Source: a virus. Taken from it: a stretch of DNA of 45,151 nucleotides. The DNA lies in the IMG/VR virus record IMGVR_UViG_3300024520_000135, positions 1 to 45,151 of that record. One strand, 5' to 3'. Below the pieces are notes generated by a model, which was given only the letters and a program-made list of their open reading frames with translations, ran no database searches and was not told the origin of the DNA. Every line of letters starts with the position of its first letter. Position 1 is the first letter of the stretch. Position numbers and translations under genes: made by a program. Below are positions 33,930 to 40,081 of this stretch, one piece after another.

Positions 33930-34237
33930 TACGTATTACATTCTAAAATTTCACACTCGACATCACCTGTGCTTGCGGTGGTGATGTTTATTCCTAATTC
34001 TACGAATCCAGCTAAGGATGTTTTGAAATATGGGCCTGTAATGCCTGTATCAATCACGTGCATTAGGCGGGTAGCCTTCTTATCGGCTGTGTATAAGTAC
34101 GCTACGACGTCATAAACCGCGTCACTTGTTGTATCTTGCACTCCAATCTGCATTTTACGGCCCGGCACTACCTTTTTTGTAGTCAATATCCCTGTTGTTT
34201 GGGTATCGTTCTTCAACGTGTGATTTGTATATGCCAT
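33929..34237 (-). CDS. Small beta-rich protein, first gene of virion operon
   Basis: A 102-aa all-beta protein (HTLKNDTQTTGILTTKKVV, DVVAYLYTADKKATRL, GPYFKTSLAGFVELGINI). It is the first gene after the promoter-like site at 34283-34310 and its stop shares a base with the adhesin start. Small beta proteins preceding adhesins are often attachment or decoration proteins, such as head decoration or fibre adaptors. No family is recognised. Confidence 0.65.
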   Translation of the reverse strand: MAYTNHTLKNDTQTTGILTTKKVVPGRKMQIGVQDTTSDAVYDVVAYLYTADKKATRLMHVIDTGITGPYFKTSLAGFVELGINITTASTGDVECEILECNT

Positions 34238-34282
34238 TTTGCTGTGCCGTTTTAATAATACTAAGCTGTGTTGCTACTGGCC

Positions 34283-34310
34283 AGTTTAGTTGGCTAAGTT
34301 CTTATGTCAA
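34283..34310 (-). promoter_or_regulatory. Putative promoter of virion operon
   Basis: On the minus strand, TTGACA (34305-34310) is followed after 16 bp by TAAACT (34283-34288; four of six consensus positions). It lies between a hairpin terminator on its upstream side and the first gene of the virion operon (start 34237), the right place to restart transcription. The -35 box is part of a CATTGACA element repeated around 35395-36062. Confidence 0.55.
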
Positions 34311-34323
34311 TGTCATTATGTTA

Positions 34324-34355
34324 AAAAAGACTCTAACTTAAGCCAGAGTCTTTTT
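34324..34355 (-). terminator. Bidirectional hairpin terminator
   Basis: Arms AAAAAGACTCT (34324-34334) and AGAGTCTTTTT (34345-34355) pair perfectly around a 10-base loop, giving a U-tract on either strand. It lies 50 bp past the stop of the 193-aa gene and closes the short leftward two-gene unit before the virion-operon promoter. Confidence 0.88.
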
Positions 34356-34405
34356 AATAGTTTTTGGATAAAACGTAGGTAAATTATATGTGCTCTGGGT
34401 CACGG

Positions 34406-34987
34406 TCAATCACTTTGTAGAACTTCCACTGCTTCTGCTTCCTTTATGTTTTTCAGAGCTCCGCTGATTATTGTACCTAAGCCCAAATTAAGGTTAACTC
34501 CCATCGTGGGATTGCCCGGCCCTGCTTCAGCTTTCTTCTGATCATTTAGGTGCTTCTTGATTTCCAATAACTGTGTAGTGTTTCGGTTCAGCCTGTCTCT
34601 TGCCGCCATCGGATCCAGTATTTCTCCTGTCGTATGGAGCTTCAACTTCTTCCCTTCCGGTTGTTGCGCCATGTCAGCCAAAGTCTTAGACTCCGCCACC
34701 AATAAATCTATCGTATGGTTCAAACTCCCATCTATCTTGGCCGACAGAGGGGTCACACTTGTTGGCGCCGCCGCTGTTAAGTCTTGCATCAGTTCGTTGT
34801 GAGCGTAAGCGATTAACTCTCTTGTCTCCCTCCGATTCAATACAATCCCGAACTCCAGTTCTAAATCTTCTTGAAGTAAGTCGACCTCTTCTGTCTCTTG
34901 GGCAAACTTGATGACCTTGTAACTCTGATCTTCTGGATTGAACTTTACTGCTTTAGGTGGTAGGTTGGCTTTCGCTAGACTGTCCAT
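34406..34987 (-). CDS. Possible terminase small subunit / regulatory protein
   Basis: A 193-aa helical protein. Residues 1-60 are acidic and helical (EVDLLQEDLELEFGIVLNRRE). The centre has a GSLNHTIDLLVAESKTLADMA helix and a HTTGEILDPMAARDRLNRNT segment that may be a DNA-contact or oligomerisation helix. The C-terminus has GNPTMGVNLNLGLGTIIS. The size and position ahead of the virion operon fit a small terminase subunit, which no other gene clearly supplies, but no helix-turn-helix is certain. It overlaps the upstream 103-aa gene by 13 bp and is followed by a strong terminator, so this two-gene unit is transcribed apart from the virion operon. Confidence 0.6.
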   Translation of the reverse strand: MDSLAKANLPPKAVKFNPEDQSYKVIKFAQETEEVDLLQEDLELEFGIVLNRRETRELIAYAHNELMQDLTAAAPTSVTPLSAKIDGSLNHTIDLLVAESKTLADMAQQPEGKKLKLHTTGEILDPMAARDRLNRNTTQLLEIKKHLNDQKKAEAGPGNPTMGVNLNLGLGTIISGALKNIKEAEAVEVLQSD

Positions 34988-35286
34988 TGGGCGCTACGCT
35001 TTTTAGCCAACGGGTTTGCGTCTGAGTATTTTTCCTGCATTACTTCACTTCTCACTTTCTCCCTTTCGCCCACGACTCCCTCAACCTTGAAACTTTTCAT
35101 CTTGTCAAAAGTCTTTACCGTAGAGAAGCCAAGTGCTGGATCTTGATATCGAATGCCTAAATCTGTAATGCCAAAGTTTTCGAATGGCGTTACGAGTTTT
35201 AGAGTAGAGCCGTCCTGTCTTACGATCTCTATCTTCAGCATCTCATTTTTATTCACTGAACTCTTTTGGTTTTTACTTTCTGTCAT
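34975..35286 (-). CDS. Hypothetical protein, first leftward gene
   Basis: A 103-aa protein with a polar N-terminus (ESKNQKSSVNKNE), a strand-rich centre (LKIEIVRQDGSTLKLVTPF, FGITDLGIRYQDP) and a basic C-terminal helix (ANPLAKKRSAQWTV). It is the first clear leftward gene after the intergenic control region, coupled by overlap to the 193-aa gene. Its function is unknown. Pairing with a possible terminase small subunit suggests packaging or late gene control, as inference. Confidence 0.65.
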   Translation of the reverse strand: MTESKNQKSSVNKNEMLKIEIVRQDGSTLKLVTPFENFGITDLGIRYQDPALGFSTVKTFDKMKSFKVEGVVGEREKVRSEVMQEKYSDANPLAKKRSAQWTV

Positions 35287-35371
35287 TCCGGTCGACTCTC
35301 AAAATATATGCAAATTTTATATTGACTTTCGATATGTAAAGCTTTTTTGTGTAGTTTGGGTACCCCCTTCC

Positions 35372-35400
35372 TTTATTAGTTTTGTACATGTTATTGTCAA
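35372..35400 (-). promoter_or_regulatory. Putative leftward promoter for 103-aa/193-aa unit
   Basis: Minus-strand TTGACA (35395-35400), 17-bp spacer, AATAAA (35372-35377; four of six consensus positions). It lies about 85 bp before the start of the 103-aa gene. The -35 is again within a CATTGACA repeat element. Confidence 0.42.
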
Positions 35401-35492
35401 TGTCTTTGATAATACTCTGAACGGAGGGGTCAAAATGTGATGGGGCGCAATGGAGCGGACTTTTCAGGTTGGGGTGTACCCCCCTCCGCCGT

Positions 35493-35514
35493 AGTATGTC
35501 GCAACATACTTTTT
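35493..35514 (+). terminator. Weak hairpin with T-tract
   Basis: Arms AGTATGT (35493-35499) and ACATACT (35504-35510) pair perfectly around CGCA and are followed by TTTT. On the plus strand this has the form of a weak intrinsic terminator, yet no plus-strand gene lies upstream. It may instead be an origin or regulatory hairpin. Confidence 0.4.
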
Positions 35515-35587
35515 GATCCACTTGCCGGCCAGATTAAACACATTGACTCACTCGTTTACATGTCAATGGATCACGTAAATGTCTGGC

Positions 35588-35800
35588 TTATTTTGCCGTC
35601 AATGTGCCCAATTTGAAAAAGTTTACAACTATTATATACAAATATGTGTAACTTGTTAGTGTGTCAGCCTTTCGAGTAGTGTTCCGACCCTTGAGGTCAG
35701 TTATACTGTCATCTGATACCCTATAAACACTATATACACTACTATCTATAGCTACTAAAGACCCCCCTACATATACCCTCTTAGCAAAAGTAGTGCTCAT
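35588..35800 (-). CDS. Possible small leftward protein
   Basis: A 70-aa frame beginning MSTTFAKRVYVGGSLVAIDS. A GGGGGTGAG ribosome-binding-like sequence ends about 6-7 bp before the ATG, and two TTGACA promoter-like sites lie upstream (35937 and 35972). The frame overlaps several repeat elements, has no recognisable domain and ends in a low-complexity hydrophobic tail (YTYLYIIVVNFF). It could be a chance frame in the control region. Confidence 0.3.
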   Translation of the reverse strand: MSTTFAKRVYVGGSLVAIDSSVYSVYRVSDDSITDLKGRNTTRKADTLTSYTYLYIIVVNFFKLGTLTAK

Positions 35801-35832
35801 GGGTGCTCACCCCCTTGAGCCATTTCCCACAA

Positions 35833-35852
35833 AGCCTTATTTCACTAAGGCT
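35833..35852. other. Perfect hairpin in control region
   Basis: Arms AGCCTTA (35833-35839) and TAAGGCT (35846-35852) pair perfectly around a six-base loop, directly beside the tandem GCACACTACTC repeats. No T-tract follows on either strand, so it is not a standard terminator. A replication or regulatory structure is possible. Confidence 0.5.
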
Positions 35853-35909
35853 CGTTGCCTGCACACTACTCGTGCACACTACTCAGCACTTTATTGACTA
35901 CATCATTTA

Positions 35910-35972
35910 CATATAGTCATAACTCGTCAAATGTCAAAACAGACATATATGTCAATGCAATCATTATGTCAA
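35910..35972 (-). promoter_or_regulatory. Two overlapping-type leftward promoter-like sites
   Basis: On the minus strand TTGACA (35967-35972) with a 17-bp spacer leads to TATATG (35944-35949), and a second TTGACA (35932-35937) with a 16-bp spacer leads to TATATG (35910-35915). Both -10 boxes match four of six consensus positions. They would drive leftward transcription through the control region toward the 70-aa frame and the 103-aa gene. Confidence 0.4.
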
Positions 35973-36044
35973 TTTATCCGAACCTGTTATAAAACCCGTA
36001 CACACTACTCTCAACCCCTCAAAAAATTATTTTGATTATTTACA

Positions 36045-36072
36045 TTGACAGCAACATTGACAAATATATAAT
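36045..36072 (+). promoter_or_regulatory. Strong sigma70-type early promoter
   Basis: TTGACA (36045-36050), 16-bp spacer, TATAAT (36067-36072): both boxes match the consensus exactly. A second TTGACA (36057-36062) lies in the spacer as part of a direct CATTGACA repeat. Transcription should start near 36079, giving a leader of about 24 bases before the ATG at 36103. This is the main promoter for the rightward early block. Confidence 0.8.
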
Positions 36073-36102
36073 AACCACTCTTTTAATTTATACGGCAACA
36101 AA

Positions 36103-37926
36103 ATGGACACGACAAACTTTACCAACCGGCAACACATTTTACGACACTCCTTATGGAAGATATTAGACGAACTCAATATTTCGAGTCGTCACGGAGATGA
36201 CGTACAACCTAAGGTTGACGCTGATACCGATATAATTTACCCTTATATATCAGAGACAGACCCTTGCAGACTAGCCTACCTATCAGATAAAAAGGTTCCG
36301 TCTGAAATACTAGTCTATGATAACAATCAAGCCCCTGTGATGAGCACCGCCCTAGGGAGAATACAAAGATTACAGGATATGAAGAGTCAAGGCACATTTG
36401 GCAAGGTTGGCAAGACTTTAAACCGATGCTTTGAGAATATACCACAAGGCCTAATAGAAGAAATCGCTAACAGATTAGGGGCTAGAAGCAATAACAGTGA
36501 GTTCGTACCAGTCGATGAAAGACTACCAAGTGAGATATATTCTATAAGAACAGACTCAAACGCTGGCACTTTATGCAGTTCTTGCATGCGTCCTGAAAGC
36601 GACGGAGAAAAAGAAAGGTTCGAAGTTTATGACAATGATGCTTACGGACTACATTGTGAGTTTACGGAGATTAACGGAGAGGAGAGGCTAAAAGGCAGAG
36701 CGTTAATCTGGCAAGTAGACTTTCATGGCGACGAGCGTTTTTTCGTAGACCGTATTTATGGAACAGAATATTTTAAAAAGTCAGTAATTCAGTATTGGGA
36801 AGCAAAAAACGCTCTAATTCGTATAGGTGATGGCTACGAGTGGCAGGGTTTTATCGACCCAATTACAGGCGGTACAAGTTACTGCATATCGGTCAAAAGT
36901 TCTTGTGATTATGAGCACGCGCCATATATGGACAGCTTTAAAGACTACAATGGATCTGAATTAATAACTGCTGAAAGTGGCCCATTAACTCAATGTGATG
37001 GCACAGGCTTTGGCAGAAGTCATTGTGAACATTGCGGAGATGATGTTGAGCAAGACGACATGGTCTACGTCGAATCAGTTGGCAACTGTTGTGATGACTG
37101 CGCCGTATGGACAGAAGATGAGGCACAATTAAGAGAAAACTGTGTAAGAATCGAAGGGAATTGGTATTGCGAAGCCAGCGAGTCAATAGTGTATAGTGGT
37201 CATGATGAAGAACACATTTTAGTAGATAATGCTATTTATATTGACTCTATTAACTCGTATGTAAGACTTGAAAATTCTACATTTTGCGAGCATTCACAAA
37301 CTGATGAATTATCATCCAACTGTGTACAACTTGAAAATGGCGACTGGCTTGAAGAAGACCATGAAGACTTAGTTAAAATAGGTGAAAGCTATTACATAGA
37401 AGGCATTGAAGATGAAGAGATTGAAGAAGCAAGAATTGAAGACAGGGCAAGACAATGCCGGTTGAGATCAAAACATATACTAAGAAATGTTGAAGCTAGA
37501 CAGAAAGATGCTTACTTAAAAAGACACAAAAGTGATCTAGAGTTCTACACACCAAGCAAGAATCCGACTTACGCATATTTTAAAAGCCTCACTTTTGATG
37601 AGAGACTTTCTATTAATAGAGACTACCATAACGCTGGACCACTTTTTCAAAAAGCGATTAAAGCTAAACTACTAACTAGGGCAATGTTATTTGATAAATC
37701 TAGATTCGCGGTTTACACTCCACCTGTACTAAGCAAAGAAGCTATATCTAGTTTGAGCTCCTTCGTAAATTCACTCATGGAAGGCCAAAGGCATAACGCC
37801 AGAATAACTAACTCAGACGTACTAGCCCAATGGCGTAGCCCTCAACTAACTAGCTCAGACGTACTAGGCCAAAGACACGACGATGTTTTAGACTCCACCG
37901 CATACGCAATAAGCCAACAGTTTTAA
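36103..37926 (+). CDS. Zinc-ribbon early protein of unknown function (607 aa)
   Basis: The first gene behind the strongest promoter. Near residue 160 a CSSCMRPES motif starts a domain with GLHCEFTEINGEERLKGRALIW and FVDRIYGTEYF. The RALIW...DRIY arrangement recurs in phage proteins of unknown function. A four-cysteine ribbon follows (C308, C311, C330, C333). After it, residues 340-440 hold imperfect short modules of the NCVRIEGNWYCE / NCVQLENGDWLEE type, and a Glu-rich helical stretch leads to a C-terminal tail with a twice-repeated SDVL(A/G)Q motif. There is no Shine-Dalgarno and the leader is short. It is most likely an immediate-early protein acting on host machinery, but no enzymatic motif is visible. 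Confidence 0.75.
   Translation: MDTTNFTNRQHILRHSLWKILDELNISSRHGDDVQPKVDADTDIIYPYISETDPCRLAYLSDKKVPSEILVYDNNQAPVMSTALGRIQRLQDMKSQGTFGKVGKTLNRCFENIPQGLIEEIANRLGARSNNSEFVPVDERLPSEIYSIRTDSNAGTLCSSCMRPESDGEKERFEVYDNDAYGLHCEFTEINGEERLKGRALIWQVDFHGDERFFVDRIYGTEYFKKSVIQYWEAKNALIRIGDGYEWQGFIDPITGGTSYCISVKSSCDYEHAPYMDSFKDYNGSELITAESGPLTQCDGTGFGRSHCEHCGDDVEQDDMVYVESVGNCCDDCAVWTEDEAQLRENCVRIEGNWYCEASESIVYSGHDEEHILVDNAIYIDSINSYVRLENSTFCEHSQTDELSSNCVQLENGDWLEEDHEDLVKIGESYYIEGIEDEEIEEARIEDRARQCRLRSKHILRNVEARQKDAYLKRHKSDLEFYTPSKNPTYAYFKSLTFDERLSINRDYHNAGPLFQKAIKAKLLTRAMLFDKSRFAVYTPPVLSKEAISSLSSFVNSLMEGQRHNARITNSDVLAQWRSPQLTSSDVLGQRHDDVLDSTAYAISQQF
37807..37872 (+). repeat. 24-bp imperfect direct repeat in coding region
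   Basis: ACTAACTCAGACGTACTAGC and following bases (37807-37830) recur at 37849-37872 with two changes, encoding the repeated SDVLAQ / SDVLGQ peptide in the tail of the 607-aa protein. Confidence 0.7.
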
Positions 37927-37930
37927 ATCA

Positions 37931-37961
37931 TTGAGCCAATGGTGAAATTCCGTTGGCTCAA
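37931..37961 (+). promoter_or_regulatory. 12-bp RNA hairpin between first two early genes
   Basis: Arms TTGAGCCAATGG (37931-37942) and CCGTTGGCTCAA (37950-37961) pair along their full length (one G-T wobble) around a 7-base loop, starting 4 bp after the first gene's stop. The nearest T-run lies about 15 bp downstream (37977-37981), too far for a standard terminator. An mRNA-processing or stabilising element, or an attenuator setting the first gene's level apart from the rest, would fit. Confidence 0.65.
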
Positions 37962-38001
37962 ACTATCGCAGTACAATTTTTCCCAATTACAAGGCAGTAA
38001 A

Positions 38002-38904
38002 ATGAGATATTTACATAAAAAGATATGGTATGAAGACCAAGAAGGCGTACGAGCTTTCTTTATTAAAAAACTGGTAGAGTCAGGTCGAGATTTTGACGTC
38101 ATCGATGGTAATATATTGTGCCTTGACTTGGTTGGCGTTCCGGCATTGGTGGCTCACATGGACACAGTCAATGACCGAGCGATGAAAAATAAAATGGTCT
38201 ACGACAAGAAGACAGACAGACTAACAAGAAAAAACGCTATATTAGGAGCTGACGACAAAGCCGGAGTCCAAATTATTCATGACTTATTCGACCAATGTAA
38301 TTTCATCTTGACAAGAGATGAAGAGGTAGGTTTATTAGGAGCTCGTAGCCTTGCAAGTATGACATACGTAGCAGATAAACTAGAAGAAATAGAGGTGCCT
38401 TGTTTACTAGAGTTTGATCGTATGGGCAATTCTGATATAGTTGGCCCTTGGAACGAATATTGTTGTGAAGAATTGGCCGATGACATAAGCGCAATTTCAG
38501 GCGGTGCATATAACCCTGAAATGGGAGTGTGCACAGATCTAGACGAACTCAAGGACTTAGGAGTCGAAGGCGTTAATTTATCGGTTGGCTATTACCAACA
38601 GCACACCAAAAACGAATACATGGTCATGGCTGAGTTTGAAAATGCTTGTAAGTTAGCTGAGTTGCTTTTAGTTGAATTGGCCGATAGAGATTACTCGTTT
38701 CAAACGGCACCACCTAAGAAAGACGATTATAGCTGGGGTCATTCAGGTTCATTCTATAGCGACAAGGAAATAGAGAATTGCTATTATTGCGGTGTAGAAC
38801 TCGAAGGCGAAGAGAAAGACACAGGAACATGCTGGGGATGTGAAACATGGCACAAAGACACAATCAAAGAAGCAAAAACAATTAACGTAAAGGCGGTAAA
38901 ATAA
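38002..38904 (+). CDS. M20/M28/M42-like metallopeptidase with C-terminal zinc ribbon
   Basis: A 300-aa protein from the ATG at 38002, which has AAGG at 37991. An in-frame ATG at 37939 would sit inside the hairpin, without conserved sequence. All co-catalytic zinc peptidase positions can be read: H52-x-D54 in VAHMDTV, the bridging D84/D85 in LGADDKAG, E107/E108 in TRDEEVG, D139 in LEFDRMGNSD and H201 in YYQQHTKNEY. The order and GADDKAG spelling resemble peptidase T and M42 aminopeptidases. The length is short for an M20 enzyme with dimerisation domain, so it is more like an M28 core. A zinc ribbon follows (C260, C263, C277, C280). It is probably a soluble cytoplasmic aminopeptidase made early, acting on host or phage peptides; the substrate is unknown. 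Confidence 0.87.
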   Translation: MRYLHKKIWYEDQEGVRAFFIKKLVESGRDFDVIDGNILCLDLVGVPALVAHMDTVNDRAMKNKMVYDKKTDRLTRKNAILGADDKAGVQIIHDLFDQCNFILTRDEEVGLLGARSLASMTYVADKLEEIEVPCLLEFDRMGNSDIVGPWNEYCCEELADDISAISGGAYNPEMGVCTDLDELKDLGVEGVNLSVGYYQQHTKNEYMVMAEFENACKLAELLLVELADRDYSFQTAPPKKDDYSWGHSGSFYSDKEIENCYYCGVELEGEEKDTGTCWGCETWHKDTIKEAKTINVKAVK

Positions 38905-39014
38905 TGGAAGGTGACGACGACTTAAAAGACTTCATCACAATGTTTTGGGGTGCACTCGTTACAGGGTGCGCTCTACTTACTTTTGCTCTATGGCTAGTGG
39001 GAGAAATGCTATGA
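38904..39014 (+). CDS. 36-aa single-pass membrane protein
   Basis: A 36-aa frame with acidic N-terminus (MEGDDDLKDF) and one hydrophobic helix (FWGALVTGCALLTFALWLVG). Its ATG shares a base with the peptidase TAA and its TGA overlaps the next ATG (ATGA), so it is embedded in a coupled chain, which strongly supports translation despite the small size. Tiny early membrane proteins often inhibit host envelope functions or superinfection. The function here is unknown. Confidence 0.7.
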   Translation: MEGDDDLKDFITMFWGALVTGCALLTFALWLVGEML

Positions 39015-39502
39015 CAAAATGGCAAAAACAACAACTTAAAAGACTAGCGACTAAGCTAAAAGACCTAGATGAAAGCAAGAAAACGTTTGATTATAGCATA
39101 ACGATAGAAGGACTAGAAGGTTTATGCCCCAGAGGAAAAAGGGCAGATGTGATATTCTTTCTGCCTGAGTTCTTCCCTATGACTTTTAGGCATGCAAACT
39201 GGACCGAGAGGTATCAGAAAGTTATATACAAATACAACTCAGATAAGGTCGCGGATATACAGTGGTATTTCGGACTAAACGATGCCCAATTCGGATATTT
39301 GTTTGACTGCAATCACGAAATTAACCCATTGACAGGGAACGAAACAGCGCAACAGGTGGCTCGGCACATATCTAAGTTTTTGAGCGATGGATGCCCACCT
39401 CTAGACGTGACAACACCTAAAGATAACAGGCCGGATATAGCATTTACAGACTCGTATGATGATACCGCAGGACGATGCCCATTTACAGAATACGCAGATT
39501 AG
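39011..39502 (+). CDS. Hypothetical early protein
   Basis: A 163-aa protein. The start at 39011 overlaps the stop of the tiny membrane protein as ATGA. A longer frame from 38945 would cover that gene out of frame and is unlikely. The N-terminus is basic and helical (TKWQKQQLKRLATKLKDL). The centre contains RADVIFFLPEFFPMTFRHA and VADIQWYFGLNDAQFGYLF, mixed alpha/beta. The region DCNHEINPLTGNETAQQVARHI ends in a helix, and an acidic tail follows (DSYDDTAGRCPFTEYAD). No family is recognised. A promoter-like site follows, so this gene ends the first early unit. Confidence 0.68.
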   Translation: MTKWQKQQLKRLATKLKDLDESKKTFDYSITIEGLEGLCPRGKRADVIFFLPEFFPMTFRHANWTERYQKVIYKYNSDKVADIQWYFGLNDAQFGYLFDCNHEINPLTGNETAQQVARHISKFLSDGCPPLDVTTPKDNRPDIAFTDSYDDTAGRCPFTEYAD

Positions 39503-39522
39503 TAAACGTTTAAGAGCCCCAC

Positions 39523-39550
39523 TTGACAGACAAATAAACAACAGTACACT
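39523..39550 (+). promoter_or_regulatory. Internal early promoter
   Basis: TTGACA (39523-39528), 16-bp spacer, TACACT (39545-39550; four of six consensus positions), in the only sizeable gap of the right part of the early block. Transcription would start near 39557, about 20 bp before the 66-aa gene at 39576. The spacing equals that of the 36045 promoter. Confidence 0.65.
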
Positions 39551-39575
39551 AACAAACGGATAAAAGGTAACAACA

Positions 39576-39776
39576 ATGTTAATAGAATTATACGCTAGAG
39601 TCTCCGGCTCAATTGGGTCATACCATAAAACAGTAGTACAGGTAGACTTAACTAGATATCAAGCTATAGTTCAAGGTGATGAGTTCTTCGGAGCTCTAGC
39701 AAAAGAAGGCATTGAGCCCTCAGCCAACCTAAGATTAAAAATACTAGACGACAACCGCTACGGAAATTTAGACTAA
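39576..39776 (+). CDS. Small hypothetical protein
   Basis: A 66-aa protein, the first gene after the internal promoter, with AAAGGT before its ATG. It is strand-rich (LIELYARVSGSIGSYHKTVV, then VDLTRYQAIVQGDEF) with a short helix and a final strand (ANLRLKILDDN). It overlaps the next gene (TAATG). No family is recognised. Confidence 0.65.
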   Translation: MLIELYARVSGSIGSYHKTVVQVDLTRYQAIVQGDEFFGALAKEGIEPSANLRLKILDDNRYGNLD

Positions 39777-40081
39777 TGAATGAAAATGTATTAAGATTAA
39801 AGAAGCACGTCGAGGTCTTTATGACTCTCAAGAAACTGACGTTTGAGGAGTCGGCTGAAATGTTTAGCTTCTCTTCACGCCAAGCATTCTGGCAATGGCT
39901 AAGAAATGAAAGTGAGCGATGGACTGCCACTTGCGACACAGTGCAGAAGATATTACAAGAGAAAGAAAACGAAGTCACTAACCCTTATGTTAAAGTTAAA
40001 GAACACTTAATGAAAGCAGTTAATGAGATCGAGATATTAGAAAGCAACTTAACAGAAAACGACGACGAGGAATTAGACTAA
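39776..40081 (+). CDS. Possible helix-turn-helix protein
   Basis: A 101-aa helical protein. Residues 18-45 (KKLTFEESAEMFSFSSRQAFWQW) have the spacing of a helix-turn-helix: a short helix, a turn at MFSFSS and a second helix with QAFWQWL. The C-terminal half is a charged coiled coil (EKENEVTNPYVKVKEHLMK) with an acidic tail. It could be an early transcription regulator. It is coupled on both sides by TAATG overlaps. The DNA-binding call is weak. Confidence 0.6.
   Translation: MNENVLRLKKHVEVFMTLKKLTFEESAEMFSFSSRQAFWQWLRNESERWTATCDTVQKILQEKENEVTNPYVKVKEHLMKAVNEIEILESNLTENDDEELD

Larger units (their letters stand above)
35675..36010. repeat. ACACTACT iteron-like repeats
   Basis: The 8-mer ACACTACT occurs at 35736-35743, 35863-35870, 35876-35883 and 36002-36009, and inverted (AGTAGTGT) at 35675-35682. 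The two central copies form an 11-bp tandem GCACACTACTC with a 13-bp period (35861-35871, 35874-35884). Such clustering in a non-coding region suggests binding sites for an initiator or regulator. Confidence 0.6.
35395..36062. repeat. TGTCAATG / CATTGACA repeat family
   Basis: The exact 8-mer TGTCAATG occurs at 35395, 35561 and 35950, and its complement CATTGACA at 36043 and 36055. Near-matches occur at 35541 (CATTGACT), 35597 (CGTCAATG) and 35967 (TGTCAATT). One further exact copy lies at 34305, inside the virion-operon promoter. Each exact copy contains a TTGACA box, so the family may be promoter -35 elements, regulator sites, or both. Confidence 0.6.
35287..36102. other. Intergenic control region / candidate replication origin
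   Basis: About 0.8 kb between the divergent gene blocks, the only long stretch without a secure gene. It holds two families of short repeats (TGTCAATG and ACACTACT), at least two perfect hairpins, several AT-rich tracts (TATATA near 35634 and 36066), CCCCCT-rich tracts (near 35366, 35480 and 35763) and promoter-like boxes on both strands. This combination is expected of a divergent early/late control region and is typical of phage replication origins. Origin function is inference; strand-composition analysis was not possible here. Confidence 0.65.

Noticed and set aside
35273-35521. 82-aa minus-strand open frame in the control region
   Set aside because: It overlaps the first leftward gene start, spans hairpin and repeat elements, and has no ribosome-binding site or domain-like sequence.
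37939-38001. Upstream extension of the peptidase from an ATG at 37939
   Set aside because: The ATG lies inside the 12-bp hairpin, lacks a ribosome-binding site and adds sequence unlike the family, while 38002 has AAGG at good spacing.
38945-39010. Longer start for the 163-aa gene
   Set aside because: It would cover the coupled 36-aa membrane frame; 39011 overlaps that gene's stop as ATGA.
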